Shown: one piece after another, positions 17,943 through 25,427 of the stretch
How the letters are laid out: the number at the start of each line of letters is the position of its first letter
Position numbering within the stretch: position 1 is the first letter of the stretch
Source: Colwellia marinimaniae
GTDB lineage: Bacteria; Pseudomonadota; Gammaproteobacteria; Enterobacterales; Alteromonadaceae
Assembly (NCBI RefSeq): GCF_002207865.1
Contig: NZ_BDQM01000014.1
Coordinates: forward strand, 35,628 to 99,627
DNA: 64,000 nt
Direction: 5' to 3'
Notes under the pieces: model-generated
Seen by the model: the letters and a program-made list of their open reading frames with translations, nothing else
What the model was told of the DNA's origin: nothing
The model's database searches: none
Program-made: the position numbers and the translations under genes

Positions 17943-19085
17943 ATGCAATTGAGTTCTATGTCAGATTTAAATATGTCCGAAGCAGTATTAAAACCGCAAG
18001 TAACACCGCAAATAACACCACCCGTATCAGCACCAACACAGTCACTAAATTCAATCGTTCGTCACAATTGGAATTTAAAAGAAGTCCAAGCATTATTTGC
18101 TATGCCTTTTAGTGACTTAATGTTTAAAGCGCAAACGATACACAGAGAAAACTTTAATCCCAATGAAGTACAAGTGAGTACTTTATTATCGATTAAAACC
18201 GGTGCTTGTCCGGAAGATTGTAAATACTGTTCTCAAAGCGCACGCAATAAAACTAACTTAGAAAAAGAAAGTTTATTAGCCGTTGATAAAGTATTAGAAG
18301 CGGCACAACGCGCTAAAGACATGGGCTCAACTCGTTTTTGCATGGGCGCTGCCTGGCGTAACCCGAAAGAACGTGACATGCCTTATGTACTTGAGATGGT
18401 TAAACGTGTTAAAGCCATTGGTATGGAAACATGCATGACTTTAGGTATGTTATCTGTTGAACAAGCAGGCCGATTAAATGATGCCGGTTTAGATTACTAT
18501 AACCATAACCTAGACACTTCACCTGAGCATTATAATCAGATAATTACCACCCGTACGTTTCAAGATAGACTTGATACTTTAGGCAATGTCCGCAGTGCCG
18601 GTATGAAAGTTTGTAGTGGTGGCATTGTCGGTTTAGGTGAAAAAGCAACAGATCGTGCCTCTTTATTAATACAACTCGCTAACCTAAGCCCACAACCAGA
18701 AAGTGTGCCTATTAATATGTTAGTGAAAGTTGAAGGTACACCTTTAGCCAATGTTGAAGATTTAGACAGTTTTGATTTTATTCGCTGTATTGCCGTTGCT
18801 CGTATTATGATGCCGAAAAGCCATGTACGATTATCAGCTGGGCGTACCGCTATGAATGAACAAATGCAAGCAATGTGTTTCCTTGCCGGCGCTAACTCAA
18901 TCTTTTATGGTTGTAAGTTACTGACTGCCGATAACCCTGAAACAAATCAGGATATGGCATTGTTTAAAAAGTTAGGCATCAATACCGAAACGGTGGTTGA
19001 TGATAGCGCTTCAACAGAGCAGATACTTAATACCGCCATTGTTGATCAACAACATAGCGATCAGTTTTACAACGCATCGGCATAA
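17943..19085 (+). CDS. bioB: Biotin synthase
   Basis: 380 residues, radical-SAM enzyme that inserts sulfur into dethiobiotin, the last step of the pathway. The cluster motif [13 protein letters not shown] gives the three cysteines of the 4Fe-4S site, and [10 protein letters not shown] contains the arginine that supports the auxiliary 2Fe-2S cluster. The first ~35 residues are a Pro/Thr/Gln-rich extension ([14 protein letters not shown]) not found in the core enzyme; ATGs at 17943, 17958 and 17973 are all possible starts. Confidence 0.96.
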   Translation: MQLSSMSDLNMSEAVLKPQVTPQITPPVSAPTQSLNSIVRHNWNLKEVQALFAMPFSDLMFKAQTIHRENFNPNEVQVSTLLSIKTGACPEDCKYCSQSARNKTNLEKESLLAVDKVLEAAQRAKDMGSTRFCMGAAWRNPKERDMPYVLEMVKRVKAIGMETCMTLGMLSVEQAGRLNDAGLDYYNHNLDTSPEHYNQIITTRTFQDRLDTLGNVRSAGMKVCSGGIVGLGEKATDRASLLIQLANLSPQPESVPINMLVKVEGTPLANVEDLDSFDFIRCIAVARIMMPKSHVRLSAGRTAMNEQMQAMCFLAGANSIFYGCKLLTADNPETNQDMALFKKLGINTETVVDDSASTEQILNTAIVDQQHSDQFYNASA

Positions 19086-19158
19086 CAACAGTCTTTGAGC
19101 TAACGATAAACTTCGCTAGCTCATTGTTGAATTTATCCTTTCAGGAAAACATTCATTT

Positions 19159-20319
19159 ATGACCTTTGATTTTATTCGCACCGACGTTGAAGAGCAAAAA
19201 ACAAAGTTTCGCTATCGTCAATTGGTTTGCAATAGTATGGCTAGCCAAGGCAATGAAATCGTTATTAAAGGCAAGTCTTACTTAAATTTTTCTTCCAATG
19301 ATTATTTAGGCCTAAACGGTCATGCGCAAATAAATAAAGCGCTACAAGAAGGCGTAGATAAGTTTGGTACTTGTGCAAGCAGCTCAAGTTTGGTCACTGG
19401 CTATCATTATGCTCATCAAGCATTAGAAGAGGATATTTGTCAGTGGTTAAATAAACCAAAGTGCTTGCTTTTTACCAGTGGTTTTAGCGCTAACTTAGCA
19501 CTATTTCATGCCTTAGGTAAAAATGAGCACAGCCACTTTTATCTGGATAAGCTAAGTCACGCGTCAATGATCGATGGTGCTTATCAAAGCAAAGCAAAAG
19601 TAAAACGCTTTAACCATAATGATATTGACCAACTTGCTCGACTACTCACACGTACTGACCACAGTGCACTGGCTAGTAGCAATAAACTGATTGCCTCAGA
19701 AGGGGTGTTTAGTATGGATGGTTGCCAAGCGAAAGTATTGCAACTTGCTCAGCTAGCAAAATCGCACCATGCTTGGCTTTATTTAGATGATGCCCACAGT
19801 ATTGGTGTCATTGGTAATAAAGGTCAGGGCAGTAATAGCTTTGCTAATATTGATATTACCATGGCCACGTTTGGCAAGGCCGTGGCAACGAGTGGCGCCT
19901 TTTTAGCCTGTGATGAAAATTTACATGAGTACTTGGTCAATTTCTCTAGGCACTACATTTACTCGACAGCAATGTCACCCGCTATCGCTTGGGCAACAAA
20001 AAAAAGTATTGCGCTTATCCAAGCGGAGCATTGGCGTCGAGAAAAAATTAGTGAACTAAGTGCATTATTTGGTGCCTTACTGGCAGACAATATTGAGTTA
20101 GTCACCACACAATCTTCAATTCATGCCATAATAATTGGCGATGAAAAAAAAGCGCTTATGGTCAGTGAAAAACTCAAAAGTCAGGGTATTTGGTTAACCG
20201 CAATTCGTCCACCCACGGTGGCAGTCAACAGTTCTAGGTTACGTGTTACCATTTGCGCCAATCATAATACCAAAGATATCAAGTATTTAGCAGAATGTAT
20301 TAATAAGGCTATCGCTTAA
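19159..20319 (+). CDS. bioF: 8-amino-7-oxononanoate synthase
   Basis: 386 residues, PLP-dependent alpha-oxoamine synthase joining pimeloyl-ACP and alanine to form KAPA. NFSSNDYLGLNGH is the conserved N-terminal substrate region, LYLDDAHSIGVIGNKGQG binds PLP, and TMATFGKAVATSGAF contains the Schiff-base lysine. The TAA stop overlaps the bioC ATG by one base (TAATG), indicating translational coupling. Confidence 0.95.
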   Translation: MTFDFIRTDVEEQKTKFRYRQLVCNSMASQGNEIVIKGKSYLNFSSNDYLGLNGHAQINKALQEGVDKFGTCASSSSLVTGYHYAHQALEEDICQWLNKPKCLLFTSGFSANLALFHALGKNEHSHFYLDKLSHASMIDGAYQSKAKVKRFNHNDIDQLARLLTRTDHSALASSNKLIASEGVFSMDGCQAKVLQLAQLAKSHHAWLYLDDAHSIGVIGNKGQGSNSFANIDITMATFGKAVATSGAFLACDENLHEYLVNFSRHYIYSTAMSPAIAWATKKSIALIQAEHWRREKISELSALFGALLADNIELVTTQSSIHAIIIGDEKKALMVSEKLKSQGIWLTAIRPPTVAVNSSRLRVTICANHNTKDIKYLAECINKAIA

Positions 20320-21116
20320 TGGTTCAAACAGAACAAACAAATGCAGACCGAGTAAAGATTGCCAAAAGTTTTGGCTCTGCCAGTAAATCCTATGATGTAT
20401 CGGCAAGGTTACAACGCTTTTCCGGTAAACATCTTATGCCTTGGTTACCTAATCGCCATGATCTAACCGTGTTAGATTTAGGCTCAGGCACAGGTTTTTT
20501 TACCGACTTGTTAGCTGGGTCTTATGAGCAAGTTATTGGTTTAGACATTTCAACTAAGATGCTCAATTTTGCCAAAGAACATCGTAATAAAAAAATAATA
20601 TGGCTTGAAGCTGATGCCCATGACATTCCGCTTAAAGATAATAGTATCGATTTTATTTACTCAAATTTAGTGATTCAATGGTTCGAGCCACTCGATGAAG
20701 CCATTACGGAAATGTTAAGAGTATTAAAACCCGGCGGTTTACTTATCTTCACCACCTTAGTGGATGGCACCTTACATGAATTAAAATCTTCTTGGCGACA
20801 AGTGGATGATGATCAACACGTCATTGATTTTAAAACCGTCACTGAGCTAAATACTTTATTCAATAATGATAACGGTAAATTGGTCGAGCAAAAATGCCAA
20901 GATATTATTTTAGAATATCAAAATGTTATTCATTTAGCGCGTGAGTTAAAAGGTTTAGGGGCTAATCACCTGGCGCAGAAAAAAAATAGAGGTCTATCAG
21001 GTAAAGATAAGTGGTTTAAAATGACCGAGCATTATAAAGATTTTCTTGAACCCAGCGGTATTTACCCCGCCACGTATCGTTTGTTTTCTGGTTTGGTTGT
21101 TAAGTTAAATAACTAA
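20319..21116 (+). CDS. bioC: Malonyl-ACP O-methyltransferase
   Basis: 265 residues, class I SAM methyltransferase that disguises malonyl-ACP as its methyl ester so the fatty-acid machinery can make pimeloyl-ACP. VLDLGSGTGFFTDLLA is the SAM-binding motif I, and IDFIYSNLVIQWFEP matches the BioC motif (SNLALQW type). ATG overlaps the bioF stop. The partner esterase BioH is not in the window. Confidence 0.94.
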   Translation: MVQTEQTNADRVKIAKSFGSASKSYDVSARLQRFSGKHLMPWLPNRHDLTVLDLGSGTGFFTDLLAGSYEQVIGLDISTKMLNFAKEHRNKKIIWLEADAHDIPLKDNSIDFIYSNLVIQWFEPLDEAITEMLRVLKPGGLLIFTTLVDGTLHELKSSWRQVDDDQHVIDFKTVTELNTLFNNDNGKLVEQKCQDIILEYQNVIHLARELKGLGANHLAQKKNRGLSGKDKWFKMTEHYKDFLEPSGIYPATYRLFSGLVVKLNN

Positions 21117-21162
21117 CACTAACAATAACACTAACAATAATAAGTTAAATTCTTCTACTATT

Positions 21163-21190
21163 CACCTTAGTATTAATAAACACTAAGGTG
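21163..21190 (+). promoter_or_regulatory. Hairpin covering a ribosome site in the bioC-bioD gap
   Basis: CACCTTAGT (21163-21171) pairs perfectly with ACTAAGGTG (21182-21190) around a 10-base AT-rich loop. The 3' arm contains AAGGTG, the likely ribosome site of the 20-codon frame starting at 21196. Folding would hide that site, so the hairpin may control translation or act as a processing signal within the bio operon. Confidence 0.45.
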
Positions 21191-21195
21191 TTACC

Positions 21196-21258
21196 ATGAA
21201 AAAAATAATGAGCAAAATATCCGCCAAGCTATCATCTCCGTATAGAAAGCCTATTTAA
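21196..21258 (+). CDS. Candidate 20-residue peptide between bioC and bioD
   Basis: ATG at 21196 to TAA at 21258, very basic: MKKIMSKISAKLSSPYRKPI. An AAGGTG ribosome site ends 5 bases before the start and sits in the 3' arm of a perfect hairpin. Only 9 bases separate its stop from the bioD ATG, so it may couple translation to bioD. No family is recognised and short frames of this kind arise by chance, hence low confidence. Confidence 0.3.
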   Translation: MKKIMSKISAKLSSPYRKPI

Positions 21259-21267
21259 GCAATTTTT

Positions 21268-22101
21268 ATGAAACAATTTTTTATCACCGCCACAGATACT
21301 GATGCCGGTAAAACGTTTGTCAGTTGCGCTTTAATTAAGGCCTTCACTCAGCCTTTAACTCACCATAACAATCACTCCACCAATAAAACCTTAAGCGTTG
21401 CCGCCTTTAAACCCATTGCCGCCGGTTGTGAATTAGTCGATGGCCAGTTAATAAATGAAGATGCTAAGCGACTCAGTGAATTTGCTAATTGCCAGCAAAG
21501 TATTGCTGATATCAATCCAATTGCCTTTGAGCAAGCGATTGCGCCACACATAGCGGCAAAAATACAAAACAAACGACTTAGCGTTGCACAAATAAATGAT
21601 CATTATCAACAAGTAAAATCACTTAATGCCGATGTTATTTTAGTGGAAGGGGCGGGCGGTTGGCGATTACCCCTTGGACCTTTACCACTTATAGCCAATT
21701 CGGTAAATGCCAATACTCACACTGAGATAAATACTGAAAGTAATGCGGATAAGATAAAACCGGCTTACCAATTTTTGTCAGACTTTGTTAAAGTGGCAGA
21801 GCTTGACGTTATTCTCATTGTTAATATGAAGTTGGGCTGTTTAAATCATGCCTTATTAACGTATGAAACGATAAAAGCAGATGGTCTACATTGTATAGCT
21901 TGGATTGCCAATTGTGCGGCAAGTGAGCCAATGAATAATTTGTCAGAAAATATCAGCGAGCTAGAACAATTATTACCTATGCCAAAAATTGCCCAGTTTG
22001 ATTTCTATAGCGATCTTGATAGCCAAGGTAAAGCAATCACTTTTCATGATAAAATTCACCTTGCGGCTCAGAAAATTAATTTAGCACCCTTAGTAACATA
22101 A
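21268..22101 (+). CDS. bioD: Dethiobiotin synthetase with an internal insert
   Basis: 277 residues versus about 225 for typical BioD. It closes the ureido ring of dethiobiotin using ATP and CO2. The P-loop is ATDTDAGKTFVSCAL at residues 8-22, AFKPIAAGCE is the substrate loop and VEGAGGWRLPL is the second nucleotide motif. Right after it comes a polar insert rich in Asn, Thr and Glu (NANTHTEINTESNAD, about residues 150-164), probably a surface loop. Final gene of the bio operon. Confidence 0.93.
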   Translation: MKQFFITATDTDAGKTFVSCALIKAFTQPLTHHNNHSTNKTLSVAAFKPIAAGCELVDGQLINEDAKRLSEFANCQQSIADINPIAFEQAIAPHIAAKIQNKRLSVAQINDHYQQVKSLNADVILVEGAGGWRLPLGPLPLIANSVNANTHTEINTESNADKIKPAYQFLSDFVKVAELDVILIVNMKLGCLNHALLTYETIKADGLHCIAWIANCAASEPMNNLSENISELEQLLPMPKIAQFDFYSDLDSQGKAITFHDKIHLAAQKINLAPLVT

Positions 22102-22125
22102 ATTTTTGCTTACTGATTGGCAGAA

Positions 22126-22548
22126 CTATTTTTGTAATTCAGCAAAGCAAGCACTGGCAATAAATCCTGAGCGAGTTTTGTAATCCGATGACTTACTTAC
22201 TTTGTCATCTATTTGAGCAATAAGTAATTCAGGTAGGGTAACATTTATTTTATGGCTCTTACCAAGGTAGGGGGTAATATCAATACTGACTATCGCCCAA
22301 AAAGCGTGGGCAAAAGTATGTGGATTTGCTAGAATATGGTTTTTTCTATGTTGCTCTAAGCCTTGTGCATTTGGGATCTTTTCCCCGTATTCCGCCAAAA
22401 TAGCCAGATGTGATTGTATTGCTTTTGTCACTTCTTCCATGCCTAAATCAATGGTCTTCTCGGTAATTTGACAGCCAGGAAGATCAGGTACTGACACCTG
22501 ATAATCTGTGCTTTTTTCAGCTTGAGTAAACACCACAGCATACTTCAT
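22126..22548 (-). CDS. HicB-like protein without an adjacent HicA
   Basis: 140 residues from the ATG at 22548, which has a GGGAG ribosome site. The N-terminal domain (YAVVFTQAEKSTDYQVSVPD followed by LPGCQITEKTIDLGMEEVTK) is the partial RNase-H fold of HicB antitoxins; the C-terminal part (INVTLPELLIAQIDDKVSKS and SGFIASACFAELQK) is a ribbon-helix-helix-like DNA-binding tail. HicA toxins are usually encoded next door, but no ~60-residue partner is visible on either side. It may be an orphan antitoxin or a regulator. Confidence 0.7.
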   Translation of the reverse strand: MKYAVVFTQAEKSTDYQVSVPDLPGCQITEKTIDLGMEEVTKAIQSHLAILAEYGEKIPNAQGLEQHRKNHILANPHTFAHAFWAIVSIDITPYLGKSHKINVTLPELLIAQIDDKVSKSSDYKTRSGFIASACFAELQK

Positions 22549-23219
22549 TTTGAACTCCCAACAACAGTAAAAAAATCCATTAATCATAGTAACTCTGATA
22601 ACTCATACTTGCAATAGGTTGATAACCCCTCTAACCCCACCAAACCCATACAAACAACCCCAGTAACCCTATGTAGTAATAATATCGACAACCCTGATAA
22701 CCCCGTAACCTTTCTGTAGGTGAATGTTTACTATGATTAGCGCTACTTAATAATCAGAGCATAAATTAATTATCGGTAAGTTAGTTTATTTTGATAAGAG
22801 ATTTTTTATCTGCGCTAGTTGAAAATTAGCAAGCAGGACTTAATGATTAAGCTAGGTGGCTAGAGTTATTATTTATCATGGCTCAGCAATACCTAGCTCA
22901 GCCAAAAGGATAATAAAATGCCATAGCACCGGTAATATTAGCCACTATTATTAGTCGTTATAGTAAGTAATTAAATTGCAGGTGAGCGAGATAAATGCAG
23001 GAAAACATGGTCATAAAGTTGCCCGAATAAAGACATGATGAGCTTAGTTTTATTTATTGAGGCACGAGTATTACTGCTATTTTAGCCATATTGCGCAAAT
23101 TAATGGCAATCAAGCACGATTTGCGAAACACTTCTTTACATGATAATCATTCTTATTTACAGTTATGTTTCCATATATGTTGTAGGAATTGCTGACTAAG
23201 TAATTATCAGCTGTAGTTA
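22549..23219. other. Intergenic region with AACCC-rich stretch
   Basis: About 670 bases without a gene. Between 22622 and 22710 the words AACCC or ACCCC recur seven to eight times at irregular spacing (ATAACCCC, TAACCCC, AAACCC, CAACCCC, TAACCC, CAACCC), a compositional oddity in this AT-rich genome. A Fur-like box lies near the right end. No RNA structure is obvious. Confidence 0.4.
23141..23159 (+). promoter_or_regulatory. Partial Fur-box-like site
   Basis: TGATAATCATTCTTATTTA at 23141-23159. The left half matches the Fur heptamer TGATAAT exactly; the right half (ATTCTTA versus ATTATCA) is degenerate. It lies 61 bases upstream of the EAL-domain gene, a sensible distance for control of its promoter. 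Confidence 0.3.
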
Positions 23220-23954
23220 ATGAAAGATAAGAAATTACTCAACGCAGAGTGTTTAATTGATCTCTTGGAAAACAGGCGCTTTGGCGTTGAATACCAACCA
23301 ATAATTAGTTGTAAAAACCAAGAGATTTTTGCTTATGAATCCCTCGCAAGATTCTACACTGCCAATAACGATTCAATTCGGCCTGACCTTGTTTTCGAAT
23401 CGCTGCACAGTAGCCCATTAAGTTTGTTTCAAATTGAATACCAACAAAAGAAATTACAATTATCTTATGCCGTCAATGGCCATGATATTTTTGTAAATTT
23501 AGATCAAGACTCTTACTTTTCCTGTGGTGTCATTGGTCAAAAAAATCCCTTTCTTAAGTTGTTTAAAGAATTCCAAAAGTCTAAGGTTGTGGTCGAGTTA
23601 ATAGAAAACTCGGAACTTAATGATGCCATTATGAGTTTGGCCATGATCGATGACCTAGCTCAAAACAATATTGCTACCGCGATAGATGATGTTTGTAATC
23701 CGCAATCCATGATATCCACCTCTGTTATTCAACTGGTTGATTACATCAAACTTGATAAGTTCGTCATAAAAAACAAAAAGAATCGTAACTTTATGTTACT
23801 GGTTAAATCGATTATCGATTACGCTCACAGTACAAATAAAAAAATAATACTAGAAGGGGTAGAGACCGCAGAGGATTTAAAGCTTGCCCAACAGCTTAAC
23901 TGTGATTTTGTCCAGGGCTTTTATTACCGTCATCTTTTTAAGAAGGTAGGTTAA
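23220..23954 (+). CDS. EAL-domain cyclic-di-GMP phosphodiesterase
   Basis: 244 residues, a stand-alone EAL domain that would hydrolyse cyclic di-GMP to pGpG. The signature is AYESLARF instead of canonical EAL, but the other residues needed for catalysis appear kept: FVNLDQ (Asn), VVELIEN (Glu), TAIDDVC (Asp-Asp), IKLDKF (Lys), LEGVET (Glu) and VQGFYY (Gln). No GGDEF, PAS or membrane segment. Possibly iron-responsive given the Fur-like site upstream. Confidence 0.82.
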   Translation: MKDKKLLNAECLIDLLENRRFGVEYQPIISCKNQEIFAYESLARFYTANNDSIRPDLVFESLHSSPLSLFQIEYQQKKLQLSYAVNGHDIFVNLDQDSYFSCGVIGQKNPFLKLFKEFQKSKVVVELIENSELNDAIMSLAMIDDLAQNNIATAIDDVCNPQSMISTSVIQLVDYIKLDKFVIKNKKNRNFMLLVKSIIDYAHSTNKKIILEGVETAEDLKLAQQLNCDFVQGFYYRHLFKKVG

Positions 23955-24032
23955 GCTCTGTTAATCACGGTATTAACCCCATACAATGTCAGAAAAGCTT
24001 ACTTACCTTTCCCCTCAATATTGAGTACTAAT

Positions 24033-24569
24033 ATGAAAAGAAATATCAAAAAATCTATACGTTTACTTTGTAGCCTAGTGACTTTTGTCGGCTGCTCAGC
24101 TTTTGCCTCCGATCTAAAGGTTGGCGATAGCGCGCCAAACTTTAACTTACAAGCAACCACAGGTGGCTTTTACCAACTGAGTGATTATCAAGGTAAACAA
24201 GCCGTAGTCTTGGCTTGGTATCCCATGGCAAACACACGAGGCTGTACTATTGAATGTAAATCGTTAACTGAGCAAGGCCATCTTATTCGTGAATATGATG
24301 TCAGCTATGTCATGGCAAGTGTTGACCCTATTGATGACAATCGCGCCTTTGCCGAGAAAACGGGTGCTGATTTTCCTATGCTAAGTGATCCCACTAAAGC
24401 CACCGCAAAAGCCTATCAAGTGCTAAATATGTTTAGGGTGGCTAGTCGGGTAACATTTTATATTTCTAAAGAAGGCAAGATTTTAAAAATAGATGACGAT
24501 ATTACCCCCAAGTCTGCCGCGCAAGATATTGCTAATAACCTAGCAGCACTAAATATAGATAAGAAGTAG
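24033..24569 (+). CDS. Exported peroxiredoxin (Bcp/AhpC-TSA type)
   Basis: 178 residues from the ATG at 24033; an in-frame TTG at 24021 is a less likely start. Signal peptide KSIRLLCSLVTFVGCSAFA, so the enzyme should act in the periplasm. KVGDSAPNFNLQATTGG starts the thioredoxin fold; the peroxidatic cysteine is in NTRGCTIECKSL, with a second cysteine four residues later where Bcp has its resolving residue. It reduces peroxides using a thiol donor. Monocistronic. Confidence 0.82.
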   Translation: MKRNIKKSIRLLCSLVTFVGCSAFASDLKVGDSAPNFNLQATTGGFYQLSDYQGKQAVVLAWYPMANTRGCTIECKSLTEQGHLIREYDVSYVMASVDPIDDNRAFAEKTGADFPMLSDPTKATAKAYQVLNMFRVASRVTFYISKEGKILKIDDDITPKSAAQDIANNLAALNIDKK

Positions 24570-24653
24570 CCTATACAATCGGCCTTAGCAAGAATCTATT
24601 TAGGATGAGTTTAAAGCTTTGCTATACCAAAACTAGACTGAAGATAATACTTT

Positions 24654-24905
24654 ATGGCAAAACCCAATAAAAAAGGTCCAAGTAAAACAGTCGATATCTA
24701 TTGCAAGGGCTGTAACTTTCTCCTATTCAAATATAGGAAAGCCGGTAAGGGTGCTTTACTCAAATGTTTTAAAGAACGTATCAGTAAAGATTTTACCGAT
24801 ATCCCTTGTACCTGCCCGCAATGCGATAAAGTATTTGCCCGAGAATGTTTAATTCGAGGCACGCCCGCTTTTAAAATGATCGGTGGTAAAGTCTGGTGTA
24901 AATAG
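24654..24905 (+). CDS. Small zinc-ribbon protein
   Basis: 83 basic residues with YCKGCNF near residue 17 and CTCPQCDKVFARECL near residue 53, giving two CxxC knuckles that should bind one zinc; further cysteines lie at KCFKE and at the C-terminus (VWCK). The spacing suggests a stand-alone zinc ribbon that may contact RNA or protein. I recognise no named family. Confidence 0.6.
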   Translation: MAKPNKKGPSKTVDIYCKGCNFLLFKYRKAGKGALLKCFKERISKDFTDIPCTCPQCDKVFARECLIRGTPAFKMIGGKVWCK

Positions 24906-25042
24906 CTTGTTAACGTATCGTTATGGATATGCTCTATTTGGTAACTAAAAACAATTGAACACATTTTTAGCACAACTTATAGCATTTATAGTTTTTTTGC
25001 CCGCTATGATATGCGCACATAACTTATATTAGGATTGGCTCA

Positions 25043-25258
25043 TTGGATATCGAACAAGCGAGAATAAAAGCTGTATGTAATCATATGACTACCATCAGCA
25101 TTGATAATAAACCTTTTGTGCCATTAATTAAGGTCAAGCGCAGTGAGGCATTGCTTGCTGGCAATATCAGAGTGATGTTATCGAAAAGACGTTCTAACCG
25201 TATTCATTATTTTTTGCAGATGTATTCGCATAAAATCACCTTCGTTAATAAAGATTAG
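25043..25258 (+). CDS. Small basic protein of unknown function
   Basis: 71 residues from a TTG start at 25043 with AGGA about 10 bases upstream. Mixed charged sequence (PFVPLIKVKRSEALLAGNIR), no signal peptide, cysteine only at residue 12. A strong terminator 80 bases downstream supports a real transcript ending here. No function assigned. Confidence 0.4.
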   Translation: MDIEQARIKAVCNHMTTISIDNKPFVPLIKVKRSEALLAGNIRVMLSKRRSNRIHYFLQMYSHKITFVNKD

Positions 25259-25334
25259 ACTGACGAAGTTTTATCGCAGTGTCAGAGCATTCAGCTTATA
25301 TCTGCTTTGAATTGGGTAAAATGTTAGCTCTAAT

Positions 25335-25368
25335 AAAAAGCACCAGCTAAAAACTGGTGCTTTTTTTA
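25335..25368 (+). terminator. Rho-independent terminator
   Basis: AAAAAGCACCAG / CTGGTGCTTTTTTT around the loop CTAAAAA. It can serve the small gene ending at 25258 and, on the other strand, the TonB-dependent receptor gene ending at 25428. Confidence 0.88.
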
Positions 25369-25427
25369 TAAATACCGCCAAAAAACTTAATCGTTATTGG
25401 ACTATTTATCAGCTAAAGATTACTTGA

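Noticed and set aside
22622..22710. AACCC-rich stretch as a CRISPR or iteron array
   Set aside because: Spacing and flanking bases are irregular and no repeat unit above 6 bases is conserved.
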